64,000 nucleotides of DNA from Plectrocnemia conspersa (taxonomy: Eukaryota > Arthropoda > Insecta > Trichoptera > Polycentropodidae), in the NCBI GenBank assembly GCA_009617715.1, contig VTFK01000042.1, positions 434,001 through 498,000 on the forward strand, in the 5' to 3' direction. Within the stretch, counting starts at the first letter, position 1; every line of letters begins with the position of its first letter. Both the position numbers and the translations under genes were made by a program. Below the pieces are notes generated by a model, which searched no databases, was not told where the DNA came from, and was given only the letters and a program-made list of their open reading frames with translations. Below are positions 24,627 to 35,830 of this stretch, one piece after another.

Positions 24627-24950
24627 TGCGGCAATAAGGAACTCGAGTAGGCGCGTACGGTGAGATACGTTCCCTTTCGCTCGCTCGCCTGTTAAGTGAC
24701 GAGAGTGAGTGAGAGATAAGAGCGTGCGTTACATGCGTTCCGAACGCCCACATCTTCTCTCTAACTATCGTTATTTAACACGCGACCGAAGTTGGTTTTT
24801 ACATGGTTACTCGGGTATAGATCTTGCCAAGATCTAACCTCACTGTATTTTTTTTCAATTATCATGAAATTCCTTTTATTGCTTATCGAAAAAAAATGTA
24901 ATAAACTAAATATTATTTATAAAAAGTAATAAAAATTGAAATTAATCCAC
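24627..24950. other. Mixed patch then AT-rich spacer
   Basis: 24640-24790 is GC-richer (ggcgcgtacggtgagatacg, cgctcgctcgcc) without a recognised feature. The rest is AT-rich. Confidence 0.4.
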
Positions 24951-25650
24951 CGCCATTTAGGATTGAGAACAAAGCGAAATCACCGGTGTTTCGACCAAAT
25001 GTTAGGTCGCTATTCATTACCAACGCCATTATGAAGGTGGGTAATGTGCACCGATATGAGTGTCTGAATACTTGTTCGCCGTGTTTATGACCGAAAGGCA
25101 GTACTAGTATAATGGGTACTATATGGCAGTAATTCGAAGCCGCGTTTTCCTGGTGCCAAATGGAAGCTAACGGTAATGGAAATATAAAACGTCATACGTG
25201 ACATGAGCACAATTTACGGATTGTCGTTCGATGTAACCGCGTGATTGATACTTACAATACTGACTGAAATTGAAACCTTTTTGTGAGAAATTGAATAATA
25301 ACGAGTTAATAAACAAATTCAGGATATTATGAGCGAAGAGTGCAAGATCACGAATATAAATTATAATATATAATGTAATAGTGTATGTATGTATAAGACT
25401 AACGATTTAACGCTAAACATGTATACGTGTGTTTTCCGCGATTTTTCCGGCATGAAAATCGTTTTCGGTATCGTTTGGGGCTTCCGTTCGATTTTCACCG
25501 TTCGTTGGTACTTTGCACGCAAATATCGGGGTGGTATTTGGGAGTTATGATCTAAAATGTGACGTTTATTGCCCTCGGCATTGCCTGTTCGATTGTGCAT
25601 GGTAGAAATACGGCCCGACTGACAGCTTTACAGTTCTAAGCGCTGAACGT
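24951..25650. promoter_or_regulatory. GC-richer island
   Basis: Long mixed-composition block with caccggtgtttcgaccaaa, gaaggtgggtaatgtgcacc and tcgttttcggtatcgtttgg. The 79-codon minus-strand frame has no domain. Similar in character to the other islands. Possible regulatory DNA. Confidence 0.2.
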
Positions 25651-25974
25651 TCAAAGGTGGAGAGCATAGGTGTACAGTACTAATAAAAGCCATTAATTCG
25701 AAATATGTCTACAGAAACACGTCTAGAATTGCTAACTATTAATAAATAGAAAGCTATGAAATTATTTTAATTATTTCTGTTAAGTAAAATGTGCTTCAAT
25801 GTTTCAAATAGATTAAATCAGCAAACTAGTTTCATCTTTGATTCATAAAAAAATCACATTAAGGAGAATAAATATAGTTTATATATTTAAATCAAATTAT
25901 TTTTTTGTAAATGTAAAATTCGTTAAAGAGAAATGAAACATCGTTTTTTATGTTGTTTTAAAGTCAGTTTGTTC
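25651..25974. other. AT-rich spacer
   Basis: AT-rich. Nothing was recognised before the mariner relic. Confidence 0.5.
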
Positions 25975-26380
25975 AGTGTTAGAATCAGATCTGCGCAAAA
26001 CCGTTAATTCATTTTATCTGAAGAGATTGATTGTCCCTGGTCGACGATAAAATATAATTTTAAAAGGCTTGGTAAAAAAACATAGGCGAGGAGTTTGGGT
26101 TCTGCACAGTCTATCGCCGTCTGCTTTGGATCAACATGGGATAATTTTATCTTCGTTGCTAAGCATATATGATCCGTTTCTGAGACAATTTGTTACTGGA
26201 GATGAAAAATAGATCATTTATCCACATAAAAACAACGTTTCAACACTTTGACAATATTCGACCTTAAAAAGTTTTTTTTTGGCTGGTGGTATATTTCGGG
26301 TGTTATTCGTAATCAATTATTAAAACCATGTCAGACTGTCACAGCCGAACATTATTGTAATTAGATTAAAGGTAGAATTA
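25975..26380 (+). mobile_element. mariner transposase relic (central part)
   Basis: Conserved mariner blocks appear in order: an ESDLRKT region from 25982, WVLHSLSP from 26096 (family form WVPHEL), then DPFLRQFVTGDEK ending at 26209, and WWYISGVI--QLLKP from 26284. The first catalytic aspartate (in TGDEK) is present, but the usually following Trp is replaced by a TAG stop. The normally acidic residue after WW is Tyr. The downstream catalytic motifs (HDNARPH and SPDLAP types) are not found, and further frameshifts occur. It is a different segment from the relic at 3480-3845, so the two cannot be aligned to show common origin. Confidence 0.8.
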
Positions 26381-27600
26381 TTAAAAATAAAAATTCAATG
26401 TAAAATATCTGAATCATTTTGATTTAATTTTTAATTTAAAACCAGCAAAAATTTTACAAAAGAGGTATCGAAAAATTACCAAAATTATGCAGAAATATCA
26501 TAAATAACAATCGAAATTATTTTTCGGAATTTATCTTAAACATTTATTTTGTAAACAATTTTTTTCTCACTAAAATTAAAACGACATTTCTTTTCACTTT
26601 ACCAATAATAGTTTTTCATTTAACACAAAATTACGGATAAAATTCAATTGCCTTTTTTTGTATTTTTAAAGTCGTTCAAAATTTATTATTTGGCTTCAAA
26701 TTTTAATATATAGAATTTACTAATTTCTGTTCGTCTTAAAGAAGTTAAAAACCGCGTTTTGAGAGATAAAAATACGTAATAAGAGTCTAGAAAAATATCG
26801 TTTGCTAATCTTGCGTTTCTTAGTGTTTCTTGGAAACCCCTTCCTATGTTAGACGGCATTATTTAGCACCACAGGCAAAAACTTAGTTAGTTCCTCCTTC
26901 CATGCATTATAAATTCATTACATATAAAACATGAGATGGCATATATTAAAATATAAAAATCAAACACTACTGCACTATCTTTTGCGATCAATAAGCATTT
27001 TACGATTCATATTAATATAAATTAATATAAATTAATTTCATTGCAGTTTTTTGTCGTATTTTATTTATTTAATAAATTTACGCATTAAAGTCTTAAAAGC
27101 TAGTATATCAACACCAAAAAAAATAACAGCGGCAAAAACAACTGTATAGTACGGAACTAAGAAAATAACAGTAGTTGACCAAAGTATATAAGCGACAAAG
27201 TGCAGAGTAAAATATAATATATATTTACTATCAATGAATTGCTTTAATATTAGGGGATCAAAAACATATGTTTTAAACATTTTTCTATGCTAGTGTTAAA
27301 AATGTACCATTGAATCTTTGTACATTTAATTTGTATAATAAATGTAAATTTATAAAAAATAAAGTTTTAAAGATGAATAAAAACAATTTATTTTTTGTAA
27401 CGTTTTTAAGACAAGGTAACTGACATTTGGTCGACATTTACAAGTATGAGAATATATTTATAAACTTAAATAAATAAAGTTTATTTTTAATATCATTTTC
27501 TAGCTCTAAGGAATAATTTTGAGTGGTCTCTAATTTTGAACTTCCAATTAATTTGAGATATTTTTTAGCAATATTGTTTAAAATTTTTTGAAGAAAATGT
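26381..27600. other. AT-rich stretch with a small tandem repeat
   Basis: AT-rich. Around 27010-27037 there are three tandem copies of a 10-base unit (attaatataa). The minus-strand frame at 27065-27280 is a 71-codon hydrophobic translation without a recognised family. Confidence 0.5.
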
Positions 27601-28045
27601 TACGCCTAGATTATTTTTGGTAACCCACTGGAGCTGGCGTTTCAGGTGAAAACCGGTGAAGCCTGCTCCTGGTGATATTTGAGTCACGTTAGACCGTTCA
27701 TATTGGGTCTATTTGAGCCTCTTTAAGTAGTTGCATAAGATTCAGTTGTTTCGACCTTAACTACTCGGGTTTTGTGTCAGTACACTGCGTTAACTGAGGC
27801 TAGGATTGACCTTAGGCTATCGTTAGTGACAGCCACAGTTAGGTAAACCGGCGCGATAACTATTTATGCTTTTCAGCATCACAAAAAGGAAGTTGATCTT
27901 GGGTCTTAAATCAAAGCAGAAACAAACAGCGCCTTATATTTTATTAGCATGACGCTCTAGTATCTATAAACCATTAACTTATTGCCTCCCTATAGCAAGT
28001 CTTAAAGCAAGCTAGTTTGTCCTTGGCCGGACGACCCCATTGAAA
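27601..28045. promoter_or_regulatory. GC-richer block of unknown identity
   Basis: A 440-bp mixed-composition block (ctggagctggcgtttcagg, ggctaggattgaccttaggc, ttggccggacgacccc) contrasts with both flanks. It has no open frame. It could be a decayed dispersed element or a regulatory island. No second copy was noticed in the window. Confidence 0.2.
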
Positions 28046-28259
28046 TCATATTTTTTTTAGCTTTGGTAGTTTAAATAAATTATACGTATAATATATTGCA
28101 TAATAAATATGTAATTAAAAGTAAGATTTTTCTCAAAACGAAAAAAATCTTTCAAATAACATTCTATATAATGAAGTTATATTATTTTTGTTGTTGTTAT
28201 TTTGGTTACATATGCATATAATAAAAATGTTAATGCGTATCTAAATTTATTCACAATCA

Positions 28260-28590
28260 CCACTTACACAAAATCCCATCACATTTGGCTAATTGCGTTG
28301 AGGCAAAGGTTGAAAATGTTCACTGAAACGAGCACGCAAAACAGGCGTCGTTTTCCCCTGTATCAAATACTTAAATACGTATAGCGAATACACGATATCG
28401 CGTCGGCGGGTACAAATTTTAGGTTTACAGTTTGCACATTACGCATATAACGATTGCGATAATGCAAATGTGGGAATTTAAACTGCGGAACGTAACGCGT
28501 GCTGATGGCCCCTAACGGTTTGTTTGACCAATTCGCCATCCACCTCTATAACAGTTAGTTGACTTTAAACGCGTGAATTTGCACCTAAAC
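28260..28590. promoter_or_regulatory. GC-richer island
   Basis: Contains gctaattgcgttgaggc, cacgatatcgcgtcggcgg and gtaacgcgtgctgatggcccc between AT-rich flanks. No gene was recognised. Possible regulatory element. Confidence 0.2.
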
Positions 28591-31410
28591 ACAATATATG
28601 ATCGAGAAAATTAATACAAAATATTCATAAAATATATTAACACTGACAGTTATGTGTGTGAAATTTAACTTTAGATGAGTATTTAATCTCTCCAAAATAA
28701 ACATTGACAGAACAAGTAATATTTTGTTATTTGGCTAGCATCATTCATTTAAATTATTTAATAAATTAAAACATGTAGATATATTGTTTTTTATAGTATG
28801 TTTGACGCATTTTTATTTGGCAATACTGCCTGCTTCCGTTAAAACTCAAATAATGCGTTAAAATAATTTATTTGCATGATTAATCCGCTAACATCAATTG
28901 GTTAGTATTTTTTACAGTTAATATTTGTTAAATTGAATTTTGAGTTTATAAGTGAAGTTCATAGTTTAATTATGTAACCTTTTACCGATTAAGCATTACA
29001 TCAATAATTAAACCATCACAAACAGTTATTGAACTACTCTCATAAGTAAAATATAATAACTAAGCAATAAACATATCATTAAAAAAAAATTTATTAAAGG
29101 CTTCTAAAAATATATGCATATTTTTAAGCATCTGGCACTGACCAGCCCTTTCATATCCAGTGGTAGCAAAACATATTTATGTCTTGACAATAAAATTACA
29201 TATCAACAATATTTATATATTGAAAGTTTAATTTTTAGCAAAAAAAGAAAATTTCTCGGGAAATGAGAATTCTTAATTTGTCATTTTTTTTGTGAAATTC
29301 TAGAGAAAAAACACTAAAATGAACGCATACAAAAACTGAAACACTAAAATAAATAGTATAAATTTCTTATTGTTTTTATATTTATATTACTTATGCATGC
29401 AAAATCCAATCACCATCATATTAAATTTTAAATTAGAATATTCTAGGAAAATCTGAATTGAGATATAATTATAATAGTTATTAATTATGCTATTGTAGAC
29501 ACGATATAAATTAAAAAACGTCAGGATTTGTGGGATTTCAATTTTGTACTTTTAATAATTATAAATCAGATTCCTTAAAAGCAATGAGTTAATTCGTTAG
29601 TTTGTCACAGATTGCTAGACAGTGAACAATTAGGTACATAGGTGTTAGTAACGCGTATCAAAATTACTAAATGTATTAGTTGTATAATTTATATAGTTAT
29701 CTAAAAAAAAAAAAAATATATGTATACTTTGAAAATAAATTGGATACGTATATTTATGTGAGTTTAATATAACTCATGGGTTAATACCAACTTATCAATT
29801 CTAGATGGCCAAACAAACTCGCACAACTATCAGTTTCAGCGCAGTCGGTAAGCGCGCGATCACGTATTAAGTATATATTAAATTTGCTGTAAATTAGGAA
29901 AAATTGAAACAGAAACTGTTAAAAACAGTTTTAAAGAAAATAAGCTAAGTAGATGTTCATTAATTGTTCAAAAACATTTGATTGTAAAAGTATGTAAAAT
30001 CCTGCCAAAGATTGCTGGAAGATCATCCAATGATTGAAGGCAAATTGACCAATTCAAAGACTTGCTACAAAGCCAAAAATGAAATCGTGATTAAGACGTG
30101 TCTAAATTATTTTCAGAGCTGGTTTCATATTAATTTTGTTTCGATTGGATTTTGTATAATAATAAGAATATAAAAAATCTGTAAAATAAGTTCAGTTCTT
30201 ATTATTTTATTAAGTCGACACACAAATCCGACTCAGCTTTGCAAATTGCACACATTTTCCAAGACATTTCATAATATTAGGAGCATCAAACTCCCTTCTG
30301 TACTACATTCTAGTTTTTTACATTTTGGGCAATGACAAAATTTGTCAAACGTCAAACGGGAGGAAAAAGAACTTATTAAAAATAAAAGTAAGCGTAGAAA
30401 TAAGTAAACGTATTTTTTTCCATTAGTAATATTATTTGTATTTAAAACTTGAAATACTTTTTTTATAACGCGCATTATTTTATTGAAAAAAAACATCCTT
30501 AGCATACTTTAAATGAATTGTATCATTTTCTTTAATCAAAAATAGTATTTTTAATCGAAAAATGAAAAATATCTCTAAAACCTTTTCGTGGTTTTATCTT
30601 GTTACTTTGAGAGTATGACGCAATCTCCTCGAAATAATTAAAAATACTTTAGTAGGTATGTATTTCAGTATATAAATTATATTCCGAGTGTAGCTTTCAT
30701 GCGTAATGAGTATTTTTTATTTATATAAAAAGTTTATTAAAATATGATTAATAAACTTACAAACATACTTTTAGATAAAATACATATTACTAGCTTGCAA
30801 CTATTTGAATGTGTTAATTGTGTTATTTTAATACAAAATCATAAATTTTAAAAATTTGAGAGAATTAACTAATTTTATAATTTAAATTAGAAAAAATAAG
30901 AAATAATCTAGAATGTAAATAAAATTTATAATAATAAAAAAAATGGAAATTGGTCAGTAAGTATGGTTATGCGAGATGAAATGGTTTCAACTACCTTTAA
31001 AATTTGCAATTAAAAATATCACGCGGTCAAAAGCTTTGTAAAAACTACTTTTTGTTTGGAAAGGATGCGCGCTAAATAATAAATTTTATCTGGCGCATTA
31101 TACTATTTTCTTCTATCCTTTGATAAATCACTGGAGTGACCATCTATACCGTTTTTTTAAGGTTTCGACACATTTCATGTGCGTGTCCTAGAAGCGATAC
31201 ATTTGGCTTGAAAACAAAGAAGGGATAACGCGATGAGATACACGGTAAGAGACGCACAAAAAGAAAGGCCAAATAAATCACATAAACTTCAGCGGATCGT
31301 CCATCAACATCAACACACAACAGATCTCAACTGCTTTACGTAATTACAGCTGACAATAATACAACTGTACACGCCAGAAAAACTCTCTTTTCCTTTTTTT
31401 TTAAAGCTAA
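28591..31410. other. AT-rich stretch
   Basis: Mostly AT-rich with an A13-type run near 29704. A mixed patch at 31050-31380 shows no recognised feature. Open frames such as 30269-30505 (minus) have no domain. One short tRNA-like piece is listed separately. Confidence 0.45.
29831..29862 (+). repeat. tRNA D-arm-like fragment (A box only)
   Basis: cagcgcagtcgg at 29837-29848 is an eleven-of-twelve match to the tRNA A-box pattern TRGCNNAGTNGG, and the following taagcgcgc could complete a D-arm. No B box follows at tRNA spacing, so it is at most a truncated tRNA-derived SINE piece. Confidence 0.3.
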
Positions 31411-31470
31411 GTGTATAAATAATTAGCTATATTAGCAAAATAAATCAATAAAATAAATAATAATATTTAA
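31411..31470 (+). mobile_element. Detached 3' tail of the same LINE family as 15958-17221
   Basis: attagctatattagcaaaat followed by aaataa-type repeats closely matches the last 60 bases of the LINE at 17166-17221. Only the tail is present, as in severely 5'-truncated insertions. Confidence 0.5.
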
Positions 31471-31659
31471 ATTTAAATATATGTATCTATATTTTATTGT
31501 AATTTCTCAATTTTTATTTAAATAAAAGTATTTTGCATAATTATATACAAATAGTTTAAATTGCGTCTGATCCACTGATACCTACAATGCTAAAATTATA
31601 AAAGTAAGTAATCAATATGATAAATTATAACATTGTTTCATGTAGAACAGCGTACTGCA
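31471..31659. other. AT-rich spacer
   Basis: No feature was recognised. Confidence 0.5.
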
Positions 31660-32260
31660 TGTACAACGTGTAGAGCTCCACGCGCTGTTACTATTTTTGT
31701 TATCGAAAACAAAACAAAAATTGTCAAAGATACATAAAAGAACACCCGCGTATTGTTATTGCCACGTAAAAATAAAAGACTCAAAACGTATATTCAAAGG
31801 AGGAAAGAGAAAAAGTCGAAAGTCGCGCAATTGTCCGGACGCGGAAGTGGGACATTGCCGTTTCCGGTCGGTGAAAATTTCCACGTGGGCGAGCGCATTA
31901 GTTTTCATAACGTTTATCGGAAAAGCGGCGGGTCGTCGATAGGTGGCAGGTGGTGCACTGTTTGCTCCCCCTTCGCTGTAAGGGGACTGCGGAGTGAGGC
32001 CAGGTGGCGAGGCCCGGAAGCCTGTTGCTTCCAGAGGCGATCCCGGCGACAAATCCACCGGCGCCGGATCGCTGATTTTATTTTATTGCCGAACCGTCCC
32101 GGCGGGCAATAACGCACAAATGAAGGTGCCAAGGCTTCGCTAATGTCACCTTCGACCTTTTACAGCCCCACCTTTATTGCATTACAATTGTTTGTCTCAC
32201 TTTAGGGAATGTCATTATTTACAATTGTATGTAAATTTTTCCCATTCCCAAATAATTAAA
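31660..32260. promoter_or_regulatory. Strongly GC-rich island with E-box and nuclear-receptor-like motifs
   Basis: Among the most GC-rich blocks in the window. It contains CACGTG (31882-31887), CAGGTG twice (31947-31952, 32001-32006), and on the minus strand a DR1-like AGGTCGAAGGTGA (32146-32158) resembling a nuclear-receptor dimer site. TTTATTGC-type sequences occur near 32082 and 32171. Open frames of 81-119 codons overlap on both strands, none starting with a convincing ATG or carrying a domain. They are best explained by GC composition. An enhancer or insulator is plausible but unproven. Confidence 0.35.
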
Positions 32261-32446
32261 TCTTAAGCTTGGAAAGCGCATGGTAAACTTTTATATAAAT
32301 AGTATTAGTTTGTCCGATAATCCCTATTATTTATTTTTCATTGTTGTTTATAGTTATTAGTTGCGTTAAGCCCTAAAAGTAAAGGAGGTGGCAAGGTTTG
32401 CAAAATATTTTTTTAAGACTAATGAATCCTAAGGGATGTGACGCAT
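32261..32446. other. Spacer before repeat B
   Basis: AT-rich. Nothing was recognised. Confidence 0.5.
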
Positions 32447-32795
32447 GCGACAGACTATGATGGGCGTGATGTTTTCTCCGAGCAGTGGTGGAGAAGCTGG
32501 CAGAGGGATGATGTCGGTGGGAGTTCCTCAGAGGTATCGTAGGTGGCGTGGCAGCGACAGTATAGCGGAAGATCCCTCTTTGTTGCGGTACTCGAATGGT
32601 GTAGTACCTCTCAGGATGTGAGCGTCCATTACAATATGTTGTTGCCGGATTCTGCGGGTGACTGCTTGTGACACACCCTGACGAATCACAATCATGCAGC
32701 GATCGTCCAGCTAATAGATATACTCGTTTATTAGAACAGCGAAATATAGAAAGTGACATTTGCTTGATGGGCATTGTCCAAGGTCGTATACTGCA
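32447..32795 (+). repeat. Dispersed repeat B, copy 2
   Basis: Matches copy 1 (20520-20960) over most of its length, for example gagaagctggcagagggatg, ggcagcgacagtatagcg and tcacaatcatgcagcgat. The 133-codon minus-strand frame here (32373-32774) is the longest open version of the family's minus-strand reading, but copies 1 and 3 have stops in it. It is followed about 130 bases later by an RTE-type LINE relic on the same strand; whether the two belong to one element is unknown. Confidence 0.75.
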
Positions 32796-32924
32796 ACGGG
32801 AATCTTGTGAATCCAGTGATTTATTTAAGCTGCTAGAGAAAATAAAATTGTGGCGTTATGGTAAAATTGTTGTTACGTCAGCGGCAGAAAATAAAATAAT
32901 GTGCCAAAGAAATCCTATCTGTTG

Positions 32925-33400
32925 AAAAATACAAATTACTGCACAGAGAGAAAAATATAAAAAAATAAAAAGAGAAAAAACAACAAAGCGAAAAACATAC
33001 TGTACGAGATTGACCAATGACAGTAGATTATTTTACCGTAAGGTTATTCAATTTTTGAGAGGGCTTAAGCCAAAGAACGTGTAGGGATAAAGAAGGAACC
33101 ATCATAACTGAAAAAGCAAAAATCTTATGTAGATAGGTGGAACAATTCGATGACCTGTTCGACTCAAAACAAGAAAATTACTACTCCAAAGAGACACAAA
33201 CAAATATTTCAAGTGGTGATAAACCCTCTCTGGTGAAAGTGAACAAAACATTAATAACCCTAAAAAATAACAAGTTACCAGGTACAGACAGTTTTTCAAT
33301 AGAGATGCTTCAAAGAGGTAAAGATATTTTTTTTTCACAAAATTATTTAAAATATTTGGCAATATTAATATATACCCTTTTAATGAAATAAAGAAATTAT
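32925..33400 (+). mobile_element. RTE-type LINE relic (region upstream of the RT core)
   Basis: The translation shows blocks typical of RTE LINE proteins just before the RT palm: a basic stretch (VEKYKLLHREKNIKK near 32923-32967), NDSRLFYRKV (about 33015-33044) followed by GLKPKNV, then GTIITEKAKIL (about 33096-33128), EQFDDLF, and LKNNKLPGTDSFSIEML (about 33261-33311). The last block corresponds to the LKNNKAPG-D motif. Stops and at least two frameshifts interrupt it, and homology ends before the catalytic YADD, so it cannot function. Family-level assignment is good. The precise RTE subfamily is not determined. Confidence 0.75.
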
Positions 33401-33890
33401 GTGTCCAATACATTAAAAGGGTGACAAATTGCTATGTTTTGTTATAGAAATGAAAATGATTTTTAATATTAACAGTTAACTAAATACTTTTAGACGATGA
33501 TAAATTCGTACAAATTTTATATTAGCTAAAAACTTGTTTATTAATTTTATTTTTGGTAAATTTCTACATCCATCTGACATGGATTATTAACCTGTAGTGC
33601 AAGATTACATATTTTTTTACAACTCATCAACTTTTTACTATGTAGCTCCTCGAAGGTTGCGGAATAATATTATGAATACAATAAATGGACACATTTTTGA
33701 ACTCGTCCCTATATTCTGAACTCCTGAAGTTTCTACTCTAGTACTTATTGATACAATACAAAGTGATACATGTACAAGTGGACTCAAAACTAAGTTATTG
33801 CTCAACGCTGCAGTACAACGTACATGTTAAAATTAAATTTTCATGATAGCTGCTCGAAATATAACCTGGTATAACTTTTGACCCAAATAT
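33401..33890. other. AT-rich spacer
   Basis: No further LINE homology and no other feature was recognised. Confidence 0.5.
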
Positions 33891-34195
33891 TCTAATCCAC
33901 CCTGGAAAATTTCAAACGCGACACAACGGATACGCGGACAAAAGCGCAAATACGTACATACCTAGGTATGTATTTGCGGTCTTTTGTGCTCCCGCAAAAA
34001 GTGAAATATTGTAGTGTGGCGGTCGACCCTCCGATGTTGGAGTTTTTTAATTTGTCACCGCTAGGTGGCGGCAGGGAAGCACCTTCTCGTCTATTGTGCG
34101 TCGCGACGCCGTTGTCTTGCGATGACACCTCAATTTGGCGCCGTTCTTACCTATCTCTTCGGGCTATTCGCAAGGATACCCAGTACTGAGTTTTC
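33891..34195. promoter_or_regulatory. GC-richer island with a CTCF-like site
   Basis: ccgctaggtggcggcag at 34058-34074 matches the AGGTGGC core and flanks of CTCF insulator sites well. A hairpin (33938-33987) lies 70 bases upstream. Open frames on both strands (33892-34128 minus, 33968-34189 plus) have no domain. The motif match suggests a chromatin-boundary or regulatory element. Binding is not demonstrated. Confidence 0.35.
33938..33987. repeat. Imperfect hairpin centred on cctagg
   Basis: acaaaag-cgcaaatac-gtac-atacct pairs with aggtatgtatttgcg-gtcttttgt. Two short bulges interrupt an otherwise complementary stem of about 22 bp with essentially no loop. Confidence 0.6.
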
Positions 34196-34454
34196 ATATA
34201 TATTTATTTTAAATATCTTAAAATAATCATGGAAATTAAAAGTTATTACGTACCAAAAATGGTGTCTTATAGCAAATCTAAGTATTTCGAAGAAAAACTT
34301 TTATTGAATTTTATCCAAAAATTTAGATCAATATACATGAAAGGTTAGAAAGTACCGGAAGCTAATAAAAAATAAAATAGTATTTTTTGCGCTTAGTGTA
34401 ATTATAAGATAAATAAAACACAAATGTAAAAAAATGTCATTTTGAAAAAAAATC

Positions 34455-34672
34455 AGATTCGGCCCACCAGAGGACAACATACGGCCATGGATGCTCATAT
34501 CAAAGGGACTCCACAATACGAGCACCGCAGTAGAGAGGGATCAACCTCTGCTATACTGTCACTGCCACACAATTCAGAATTCTAAGGATCTTTCACTCAC
34601 TTCATCCCTGCGCGAGTTTCTCTACCACTGCTCTTAGAATAACGATCTCGGCAATCGTAGTCTGTCGCAATA
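34455..34672 (-). repeat. Dispersed repeat B, copy 3 (inverted)
   Basis: The minus strand matches copies 1 and 2: gtggcagtgacagtatagc, gatgaagtgagtg and gagcagtggtagagaaact. Its start (gcgacagacta) agrees with copy 2. It lacks the distal part carrying the gcagcgat segment, so it is truncated. It lies inverted 1.7 kb from copy 2. Confidence 0.7.
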
Positions 34673-35483
34673 ATATAATCTAGTAAAATTCTTACTAATT
34701 TCCACCTGCGTCTTACTTGCTGTGAAGTCACACCCCTCAGGGTTAAAATACGGAAAATTTTATATAATATTTATTTTCAATTATGTGAATAAATGTAAAC
34801 ATAGCTATCTTTTATCTTTAAATAAATTATTATATGTGAACATATAAAGTAAAATAAACTTTCCCATATAGATAATTATTACATTTTTAGAATAAGGAAA
34901 AAGAAATATAAAATAAAACATTTAAAAAAACTTTCAAAATTTTCTAATTATTGTACAAATTTTTTGAAACAGCAATTTTAAAGTCATAATGCATTTTATG
35001 AGCCTGAAAATTAGTTTCCTGATTTGCGACGAATTTTTGACACCGAACCTATCTAGATATTTTGATATCTGCTTATGTTGTTTTAATGATATTGTAACCA
35101 TTTTTGAAATAATTAAATTATTTAACACGTAAGGGATTTTGGATCATTGACGTCAATTTCTCCTGATATGTATGTTCTGTTTAATGTATAAATTTTCGAC
35201 CAGAAAATAACAGAAAAAAGTATGACTTTTCGGCGAAAAATAATGGTTGGAATGTGTTTTGGGTGTAAATTTTCAACAAAAATAAAGTCTAAAATTTTAT
35301 ATATCAACTAAAAAATAACGATCAAATAAGTGCTACATTTATTTTGTTTAGACTATATGAAAATAATATCAGCATGGATATATCGAATTATATCAGAATT
35401 TTAGGATTAATATATTATACAATATATAAAAAATCATTATTAATATTATATTTATTTATTTATTCCCAGGTAGCCTTCCCCAA
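34673..35483. other. AT-rich spacer
   Basis: AT-rich. Minus-strand frames at 34934-35128 and 35122-35307 are Lys/Ile-rich low-complexity translations. Confidence 0.5.
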
Positions 35484-35830
35484 ACGCGTCCCTCTCGCTG
35501 ACATCTAATTTCCCGGATCCTGTGGCCATCTGCGGTGTGAGGACACCGGAGAGGCCATGGGCGGCCCGTGCCCTCCGGCGGCCGCCCACACGAGCAAAGG
35601 CTCACACACCATACGCCCACCTTCCATACACTTCCACTCCGTAATCACAGCCGCCGCAAAGGAGCCCCTCTTTCGTTCGTTCGCTCATTCGAGTAATTTA
35701 ATCAAAAAAAGCTTTTTTTACTGTTATGATTATCATACCGCACGCGCGAACGTAACTCGGGCAATTTATCAGAGAGATGATGATGAAACAGGATGTACAA
35801 TAAAACATATTTATGTGTGAAGGTAATCAA
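35484..35830. other. Isolated very GC-rich islet
   Basis: 35500-35600 is about 65% GC by eye (gagaggccatgggcggcccg and ccggcggccgcccacacgag), the highest in the window, and begins abruptly after a TTTATTTATT tract. GGCGGCC and GGCCGCC form a short inverted pair near 35560-35587. A 87-codon frame starting at ATG 35557 has Ala/Pro/His-rich sequence and no domain. Abrupt edges suggest an inserted, decayed repeat. A regulatory CpG-rich element is the alternative. Confidence 0.35.

Noticed and set aside
25230..25290. Possible 8-nt exon between TTTCAG and GTAAGT on the minus strand
   Set aside because: Too short and AT-rich; chance spacing of two short motifs.
31753..32132. Several 72-119 codon frames on both strands
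   Set aside because: They overlap one another in a GC-rich island, lack credible ATG starts and domains, and are expected by composition.
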